This document shows, in pieces, positions 56,419 through 64,000 of a DNA stretch of 64,000 bases. Under the pieces are notes generated by a model. The model searched no databases, was not told the DNA's origin, and worked only from the letters and a program-made list of their open reading frames with translations. Position 1 is the first letter of the stretch. Each line of letters begins with the position of its first letter. The position numbers were made by a program, and so were the translations under genes. Source of the DNA: Temnopleurus reevesii (Eukaryota; Echinodermata; Echinoidea; Temnopleuroida; Temnopleuridae); NCBI GenBank assembly GCA_036244855.1, contig BQKZ01000514.1, positions 28,533-92,532 on the forward strand. Reading direction: 5' to 3'.

Positions 56419-56689
56419 TATGAACAATTAAAGGCATTAATTAAGTTTGACAAAATTTAACTTCAAAGAGTTTTCAATAGTTTAGAAGTATCAACTTAAC
56501 TCTGTTGCCCTCAATGGTTAAATAGATGAAGAAATCCTCAACCAGTTTTGTTGTTATTGTTAATTTAACAACTTATTGTCTTTTCATACAGTAAATTTAA
56601 CACTTTTTTGTGTACATTAATCACATGTTTACCTTTAAGATTTGAAATTGTTGTCCCTGCAATAAATGACATGTGTGACCTATTTTTGT

Positions 56690-56690
56690 N
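56690..56690. other. Single-N contig join
   Basis: Copy 1 of the duplicated block ends exactly at this N (TATTTTTGT|N), where copy 2 reads TATTTTTGTGCG. The sequence after the N differs, which suggests a contig boundary. Confidence 0.8.
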
Positions 56691-56908
56691 CGCCCATTTC
56701 AGGCCGACGCTCCCCTGTGCAAAAGCACTTAGCACACCGTAGGAATAATGGCTGATTGACGTGTTCGACGTAAAATACACAGAATACGAGCAAAAAACTT
56801 ACTCCTAATATCCTACACAGTTATATTTAGGCATGTAAAGCAACTTGTGAACACACCAGCTCGTGTAACATCACTTTCTGCATCCTGGTCATTACGAATC
56901 TATACCTT

Positions 56909-57367
56909 TAAAAACCTTTTTGGCTTTTCCAGTACAAGCTACAGCAATGTTTTTTCCAGTATTTACCACAATGGGACTTTTGGGGAATCATTGAAAAAGA
57001 TGGAGTATGAACAATTAGAGGCATACATATATATCAAATTCGCAAAATTTAATTTCAGAAAGTTTTCACAAGTTTAGAAGCGTCAACTTAACTCTGTTGC
57101 CCTCAAAGGTTAGGTAGATGAAGTAATCCACAAGAAGTTCATTACCCTCAATGAGTACCCTCTATTACTGATCTGTTACATAAGATTAAGTAAGTTTGAA
57201 TGATTTTCATTACTTCACCCTAGTTAGTTTAACTGTTTTAATTAAGCTGCTTATTGTCATTTCATACAGTAAATTTAACACTTTTTCGTGTACATTAATC
57301 AAATGTTTACCTTTAAGATTTGAAATTGTTGTCCCTGCAATAAATGACATGTGTGACCTATTTTTGT
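56909..57367 (+). repeat. Duplicated block, copy 2 (empty site for the tRNA-like element)
   Basis: Same order of blocks as 56040-56689, but with the target TATGAACAATT (57006-57016) uninterrupted. Confidence 0.8.
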
Positions 57368-57829
57368 GCGATTACCAGCGAAGCCATTTAAGCATACAGC
57401 TGTCTACATATCAACAGCTCAAACAGGTAAATCTAACTGAGTCCCATGTTCATATCATCGATAACATAAATATAATCAGGATGTGATTTGCACCCCAATC
57501 CGAGTTTGATCATGAGACTTCCTTCCGTTCGTTCTAAAACTGAAAATTTGACACGCCACAGAATTTCCTGTTCATGTTCAATGCACAGTTTTGACTTCAT
57601 GTATATATTTTCATGTTCATGCACAGAAAGCTACCACAAACTAAAATGTACACAAAACTGCTTATTATATCTATAAAAAGTCAAAGACAAAATGCGAAGT
57701 ACACATTCATCAGTACATCATAGTAGTCAATCTTTAATTGTTTGTCAGTTTCCCATCCAATATTTAATTCTTTATATACATGTATGCTACATTATTTCTA
57801 AAGGAGCCCTGAGATTGCATTAATAGCTT

Positions 57830-57851
57830 CTTTTTTTTTTTTTTTTTTTTT
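57830..57851. repeat. Poly-T run
   Basis: About 22 consecutive T; could be the A-tail of a minus-strand retroposed piece, but nothing recognisable follows. Confidence 0.8.
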
Positions 57852-59077
57852 ACTCCATAATGATGTTGAGTATTTTATAGCAGTTTTGTTTACTTCCTTC
57901 ATATCAAGGCATAAGATCAATTTCTATAGAGGGCTGATGTTATGCAAAAATATGTAAAAAACTTATAAAGAGGTAATATTGAAATTATTTGAAATAAATG
58001 AAAAGCAATTGCTCTTCACTTATCCCCAATAACCTACATGGTAATGGCAAATTTTACTCTTTGAATAAGAGGTTGATATTCAAAAGTAATAAGAAAGTCA
58101 GAAAAGTTGGGGTGGGGGGAGGCAGTAACGATGGTGACCTTTTGCATCTTTCACTTTGATATATCAATAAAAATCAAAACAGCATTATACTACAGACATT
58201 AAAAAAAAAGCCCCTATACTTGCACCCATATCATATATGCCAAAAATAAAAACCAGAGTTACATGTATTCAAATATATCTTTATTTCAATGTAATTGTGT
58301 TCATTTGAATGCATGCAAAACGAAAAGCCAAGAATTATTTCTTTTTCAAATGAAATTGCAATAATATGACTTCTGAAAGGCAAACATTGCATCAAAGGAA
58401 TTCACAGTAGTAGTTTATAAAAATGAAGGAACTGAAATTATAAATGAATTTCAACTTTGCCCCTGAAATTATGTTCGAACCATCAATTGTTAAAATCTTG
58501 AGCATACCACTAAATTTTTTTTTGACAGGATGCATCCCAACATATGATAAACATTCAGGCAAGTTGGTTTTGAAATCCATTTAAACACTTTGCAGCACCT
58601 TCCAAACTCTTTGTCAAAATATCATTTTTTCTGATCTGTCATTGTTCTTTTTAAACTGAAACTGAATGTTCTGTCATATTGCCCAAGTGGTATAATTTCT
58701 TTAGAATATAGCTTGTGGTTTATTCATGTTTCATTGTTTGAATTCAGTCAAGTATGGTTTTGATTTTTATAAAAGAACGACACATTGAATCTTATAGGGT
58801 TAAAAGCATTTGCATGTTCAGGCTAATGTCAATTTTCTTCAGTTAAATCCGAAATATTTCTCCAATCTAGGTCAAATATATTCACAAAGTTACAATGTGT
58901 AAAAGCAGTGTCTGTTAGCCTGTGTCAATATGATGTTATTAATTCGAATGTGAGTTGGGAATATAATCTGTTTTTTTTTTTTTTTCATTTCCTCCACTTC
59001 TTCAGCTCACCCAAATTGTCTGTTCTTCCTTTCTTGTCATTTGAATTGCTGCTTGCGCACCTGAATATTGTCGCTTC

Positions 59078-59213
59078 TAAGGCCCAGGTCACATAGGACC
59101 CCGGAAGCAACATGATTCACCCCGACTCATTGTTCTGAGGCAGTTAACTGTGAATTAACAAAGAGTCGGGGTGAATCGTGTTGCTTACGGGGTCCTATGT
59201 GACCGGGGCTTAA
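59078..59213. mobile_element. Foldback (MITE-like) element, family 3, copy 2
   Basis: TAAGGCCCAGGTCACATAGG, ACCCCGGAAGCAACATGATT, CACCCCGACTC on the left is mirrored by GAGTCGGGGTGAATCGTGTT, GCTTACGGGGTCC, TATGTGACCGGGGCTTA on the right. Same family as 16848-16990. Its right end coincides with the start of the duplicated assembly segment at 59211. Confidence 0.85.
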
Positions 59214-59905
59214 ATTGTCTTTTTCATATTTCACTAGGTTACGATATAGTAATACTATAGCCTAATTTCAGAGGGTGCATATTAATTTAATGCACTGTCT
59301 CAGATATACAGTGTACATGTACAGTAGGAACATTCTGGAATACAAAATTAATAAGTTACTTGCATAAAGGCAAATAAACTACCTCAGGATTATATAGAAG
59401 TAAATCAGGATCCTAAGTAATTCCAGGATCTTGCATAATCACCATTCATTCCCATAGCATCCTATACGTTTGGTAAAAGTTCTGTGAAGAATTTATCCCT
59501 CCCAACATAGAGATATCTCTATGCTCCCAATATGGTTCTATATAGTGAGCCTGAATTGTCTTTGATGATTGGTGTACTTCTGTATGAAAAAATATACTAT
59601 TAAACTTCATTTCCTGACTTGGATTTGTGAAATGTAATGTGATTTCACACCTCAGATATACATATGTGGGCAGTTTTTGTTAACAAAGTATTAGTAACTC
59701 AAACAAAATATTTCTTCTTTTGTAATATTTACAATACAACAATTTCATTGATCAATGCTGTATTTGACATTGCTGCTCTAAACATTGAACTGAATATTGT
59801 TATTTAATGCATGGATTATTCTTGTGTGTATTTGCTATTATTTCCTGTCCAGTTTTCCTGGAAAAACACAGAGAGTTGCAAGCTATCATTCTTCAGTCTA
59901 TTTTA
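59211..59905 (+). repeat. Duplicated segment, copy 1 (probable unmerged haplotype)
   Basis: Collinear and near-identical over its first part to 59907-60717. Both begin TAAATTGTCTTTTTCATATT. Copy 1 ends at the N at 59906 with GTCTATTTTA, where copy 2 has GTCTATTTCA. Confidence 0.85.
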
Positions 59906-59906
59906 N

Positions 59907-60717
59907 TAAATTGTCTTTTTCATATTTCACTAGGTTACGATATAGTAATACTATAGCCTAATTTCAGAGGGTGCATATTAATTTAATGCACTGTCTCAGA
60001 TATACAGTGTACATGTAGGAACATGCTGAAATACAAAATTAATAAGTTACTGTACTTGCAAAAAGGCAAAATAAACTACCTCAGGATTATATCGAAGTAA
60101 ATCAGGATCCTAAATAATTCCAGGATCTTGCATAATCACCATTCATTCCCATAGCATCCTATACGTTTGGTAAAAGTTCTGTGAAGAATTTATCCCTCCC
60201 AACATAGAGATATCTCTATGCTCCCAATATGGTTCTATATAGTGAGCCTGAATTGTCTTTGATGATTGGTGTACTTCTGTATGAAAAAAATATGTTTTAA
60301 ACTTCATTTCCTTACTTGGTTTTGTGAAATGTAATGTGATTTCACACCTCAGATATACATATGTGGGCATTTGTTAGTATGATAATCAAAAGCAATTCAA
60401 TGTGGAAAATATTATAATCACACACATGCAAAGTGGTTATATTACTTATAGTATTTTATTAACATTTAGTTGCCAAGGTTTTGTTAAGGAAGTGTGATAG
60501 TAAGACATACAAACTATTTCCTTTTCTATTGTAATATTTACAATACAATACAATTTCATTGATGATGTATTCGACATTGCTGCTTTATATATCGTGTTGA
60601 ATATTGTTATTAATGCATGGATTTTTTTTGTGTGTGTATTTTGCAATTTATTTCCTGTCCAGTTTTCTTGGAAAAACACAGAAAGTTTGCAAGCTATTAT
60701 TCTCCAGTCTATTTCAT
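59907..60717 (+). repeat. Duplicated segment, copy 2 (probable unmerged haplotype)
   Basis: Begins immediately after a single N. It follows copy 1 throughout, with small differences and about 110 extra bases near 60370-60480. Confidence 0.85.
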
Positions 60718-61255
60718 TCCTCATTTTATTCAAAATTCATAATTTCAATACCAATAGTTATTTGGTTGAGTAACCTAAACCACAGTATGAACAATTTAAA
60801 AATATAAGAAAGTGTAGTGATACTTCCTTTTTTTTCGTCACAGTGATATCCTGGTTGTTGCATTCATTTTCAAAATGTATGCACATTCTTTATATATTCA
60901 AAGGCTTTTGACATGCAATTTTTCTTTCCTCAACGTACAGCATACAATTAAAACAATTTCTAGCACAGTTCTATCTTCCTAATGTTTTGAAAATATATCT
61001 TTTCAGTGTATTGTAAAGAGTATGTGCAGTTGATGGTCACGTGAGTGAACAAAAATAACTTAAAAAAAAAACATATAGGCAATGTTTGGCTGAGCATGAT
61101 CAGTGTTTAGCTATGTGCCAAGATGTGAAAATTTGATTTTGTTTTCTTGATTTTGTACCAAATCAACAATTATTTGATACTGACAAATCTAGGTATTTTG
61201 ATGATTGGAAGTACTGCATTGTGTAATAATTAAGCAAAAAGGGTGAATACATGTG

Positions 61256-61433
61256 CAGTCAAATCTGCTTTAGCGGCCACCTTTATAGAAAGACCACCTG
61301 TCCATAAAGACCACATTACTTGACTCCCTAGAAGGCAATATACATGTAATTGAACCTGTCTATAGAGACCACCTGCTGTTAAAGACCACTTTTTATGTCT
61401 CCCTTGGGTGGTCTTTATAGACAGGTTTGACTG
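61256..61433. mobile_element. Foldback (MITE-like) element, family 5
   Basis: CAGTCAAATCTGCTTTAGCG, GCCACC on the left is mirrored by GGGTGGTCTTTATAGACAGG, TTTGACTG on the right. The interior repeats AAAGACCAC and AGACCACCTG several times in both arms. Confidence 0.75.
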
Positions 61434-61515
61434 TACATGTATAGTACATCAAATAAAGTAACCTCTTATATGTACCTCAACAATTTTTCTTAAGATATCA
61501 AATAAAAATCTTCAC

Positions 61516-61814
61516 ATAATAATAATAATAACGATATATAGCATTTAAACACGCCATCTCTCTAGTCACCTATTCAGAGGCGCGAGACAAATTATCTAAT
61601 ATTATTACCCGGCCATAGCATAGCTGCCAAGTAGGCGCTTCTGCATTTAGAAGAATAAATTCCTGCCGGTACCCATTCACCTCACCTTTGTTGAGTGCAG
61701 CACACTATGGGTAAATTTCTTGCTGAAGGAAATTAATGCCCTGGGAGAGATTCGAACCACCGACCATCTAGTTAAGAGGCGAGAGTCCGAACCACTACAC
61801 CACGACGCTCCCAC
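61516..61814 (-). mobile_element. tRNA-derived SINE, near full length, minus strand
   Basis: Read on the minus strand, the head GGGAGCGTCGTGGTGTAGTG is followed by GGTTCGGACTCTCGCC and the B box GGTGGTTCGAATC. Then come AATTTCCTTCAGCAAGAAAT and GGTGAATGGGTACCGGCAGG, and it ends in (ATT)n. Same family as 32117-32420; the middle differs by indels. Confidence 0.85.
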
Positions 61815-61945
61815 GACATAGAAATAAGTCAATTGATTCTTGGCAATCTTAGATTTGGAAGCTACCTTAAGACATACATGTGCTGCTTTAAAAGGGATGG
61901 GGTTGACATTTTTGCTGTTTATATTACCTGCTTAAATGTCAATGC

Positions 61946-62040
61946 AAGTATTTAAGGACAAAATGCTAACATTCTGAAATGTCATTTTTAATNAAGTATT
62001 TAAGGACAAAATGCTAACATTCTGAAATGTCATTTTTAAT
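61946..62040 (+). repeat. 47-bp exact duplication around a single N (assembly overlap)
   Basis: 61946-61992 and 61994-62040 are identical, separated only by N at 61993. This is what results when two overlapping contigs are placed end to end without merging. Confidence 0.95.
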
Positions 62041-64000
62041 TTTTTCAACCTTGAAGGGTTAAATTGTTCCTATTTGGTACAGGATATCAGGATGGTAGGT
62101 GGGAGTGGTGAAGAAGGAAGGAAAACTAATTGGGATACACAAATTAGTGGTTAGGGAACATTAATTAACCCTTGTCTGACAAATGGCACCCCTAATTTAA
62201 AAAATAGTGTCAGTTAGTAAGAATTTTTAAATTTCATTTTTTATCACAATTTCCACACAAATCATGAGGGAAACGAGACTGCGAAGGTTGTGAAGAAGCA
62301 ATTGTCAGGTTGTGTTTCACATAGTTTTACTGTGATTTATTTACCCATTGATTTTTAATTTGAATAAGAGTTAACAAAAAAAGTTTTGCAATCGAAGGCA
62401 ATAAAGCAATTTTTTTCTTCTGCCTAATCTAGGTTTTATTTATAGAAACATTGAATGAAAGAAAACCACCAACGTGAACAAAAATCCTGTTTATTTATTA
62501 AGTCATTATACATGTATTTCTTTCTTTTTTTTTTCTTCTTGGGGTTGGTATGGGATTCCTGAATCCATGTATTAAGTATTAAAAAGTATTTTAAAAAAGT
62601 TATTATTTTTACTTTGATGATTCCAGTCTACTTTGGTTGTTAAGAGAATATATATTAAAGATCACTGCCAAATCTTTCAAGAAATTTGGTAGCTCATGAA
62701 GCACAGTATTGACAACTAATGAATAAACCCAACACTACAACTCGAAGGGGCCAAAGGAAATGTAAACTAATTCAGGAGGGAAGAGCATTAACTTGATTTG
62801 TGTAGTAATGTAAGAGCTTTGCAAACAGCCCCTTTCAAGTCATGTTTTAATCATGGATCTGTCCAACTTGCCAATCACTGATGAATCTTTTACTATTCCT
62901 TCAAGTACCGACAAGCATACATTTATGCCCTACACTATTCTTATGATGTTGTGCAGCATGTTTACAATCTTTCGGAGGTGTCAACTTTTCCAGATTATTC
63001 ATAAGGATAGAAATTGAAATTTGAATCACAAAAAAGCTGATTCAAGTATTTACTCATCAGACAAAAAGCATGATTATTTCAGGCTTTCTCTTGTGAGAAA
63101 TATTTGACTCATCTCTTACAGATTCAAATATTAACTTCTATCATGTATATTTTCTGGAATGGTTGGTACATGTGTCTTCTTTCTGACACCTTTTTTTTCT
63201 CTTACTGAGCGAATGCTTTACATATATTTTAAAGTCACAATATTTGGAAACTCCTATACATCTCGTGTGCTGCCTGTCATACTTAAGACTGATGTCTATT
63301 CACTTTGTCTCAGCAATATAACTCTCTGAATTGAGTATGTTTTCCCTGAAAATTTCACTTCAAATCTAATCTGATCAGTAGCCTCTTCCCTGTCCTGATT
63401 TACTTGCTTCCTTCTTTTTCAATTTATATACACTTTGAATTGTGCCAATGTAATGTAATGTAATTCAAGAACTGCAACACTTTCTTTTAAATTCCCAATC
63501 ATTTACCCACTCATTTCCTTGTTTAGACTTCGAATTTAACTAGAAATATCATCCCTCTTGCCTAAAAGTAGAATTATATAATTGATTATGGATTATATCA
63601 ATACTGTTTGTGCTCTATGAATCTCATTCACCTTTTTCTTCCTTTTGGGGAAACCCCCTCACCCCATGCTGATTACAAAAGATATAGTATCAAATCCATT
63701 TTGAAAGCAGATAACGATTGGACCTCTTTCATCTGGCTCCTTTTATCCAGATCACTCTATTTTGCCTACATGTATTTTACTCAGACAAATGATTGGTGGG
63801 AAAATATGTTCATGATTCTGCGAAGTGAAAAAGTTCGTGCAAATTATACATCATTTCAACATTGTTCACATTTCATTAGTGAAAATTTTTAGGATAATAA
63901 CATGCCTTCAGACTACCCATGGTCCATGAAGTACCTGTAGTAGGCATTGAGTTTCCCATATAGCCAATCAAATCCCTCATCGGGAATAGCAATGATCCAG

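Larger units (their letters stand above)
56040..56689 (+). repeat. Duplicated block, copy 1 (interrupted by the tRNA-like element)
   Basis: Collinear with 56909-57367. Shared blocks include CTTTTTGGCTTTTCCAGTAC, TCAACTTAACTCTGTTGCCC and GTTGTCCCTGCAATAAATGA. Copy 1 holds the insertion at 56145-56418, and copy 2 has extra sequence around 57130-57230. Copy 1 stops at the N at 56690. The copies differ at many sites. Confidence 0.8.
51110..64000 (+). other. PPP1R16: PPP1R16 intron after coding exon 6, open at the window end
   Basis: Begins GTAAATAT. No segment encoding the rest of ankyrin repeat 5 (expected ...ELLV-HGA-L...) could be found in the following 12.9 kb by reading, so the next exon is probably beyond 64000. 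The stretch contains foldback elements (54110-54262, 59078-59213, 61256-61433), the tRNA-like element copy B, a duplicated block (56040-57367), assembly duplications at 59906 and 61993, and a SINE (61516-61814). Confidence 0.6.

Noticed and set aside
57378..57427. Possible coding exon between an AG and CAAACAG|GTAAAT
   Set aside because: The peptide (RSHLSIQLSTYQQLKQ) does not continue ankyrin repeat 5 and lies just past a duplicated block.

Overview
This is AT-rich eukaryotic DNA with low coding density. It carries one recognisable gene, on the + strand and split into six coding exons by introns of 0.6 to 28 kb. The organism is most likely an echinoderm, probably a sea urchin. That is inference: it rests on the very frequent TACATGTA/ACATGTA words, tRNA-derived SINEs with (ATT)n tails, many small palindromic elements, polymorphism-type assembly faults, and a protein that looks like a single-copy invertebrate relative of vertebrate PPP1R16A/PPP1R16B.

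The gene encodes the N-terminal 274 residues of a protein phosphatase 1 regulatory subunit 16 (MYPT3/TIMAP family). The coding pieces are 6661-6910, 35217-35287, 39366-39511, 48365-48468, 50279-50403 and 50984-51109. They join in frame at GT-AG junctions with phases 1, 0, 2, 1, 0. The protein has a basic coiled N-terminus, an RVxF-type PP1-docking motif (RHVTF, residues 62-66) and ankyrin repeats. It is cut within the fifth repeat by an intron that runs past the window end. A non-coding 5' exon piece probably starts at 5831. A CpG-bearing patch at 1-850 may hold the promoter or first exon.

The rest is intron and flank, dominated by mobile-element debris. There are several families of short foldback elements (3348-3585 and 48509-48718; 5230-5533; 16848-16990 and 59078-59213; 33484-33611 and 54110-54262; 61256-61433; 34454-34530). 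There is a tRNA-derived SINE family with an (ATT)n tail (26006-26105, 31862-31962, 32117-32420, 61516-61814, plus tail remnants). There is also an unusual tRNA-like element with terminal direct repeats (1684-2045 and 56145-56418). The second copy has exact borders: an 11-bp target duplication flanks it, and a related empty site lies at 57006-57016.

Some of the apparent structure is assembly artefact. A single N at 61993 separates two identical 47-bp copies. A single N at 59906 separates two near-identical segments of about 0.7-0.8 kb. A 105-base gap lies at 26743-26847. No second protein-coding gene, CRISPR array, rRNA or functional tRNA gene was found.
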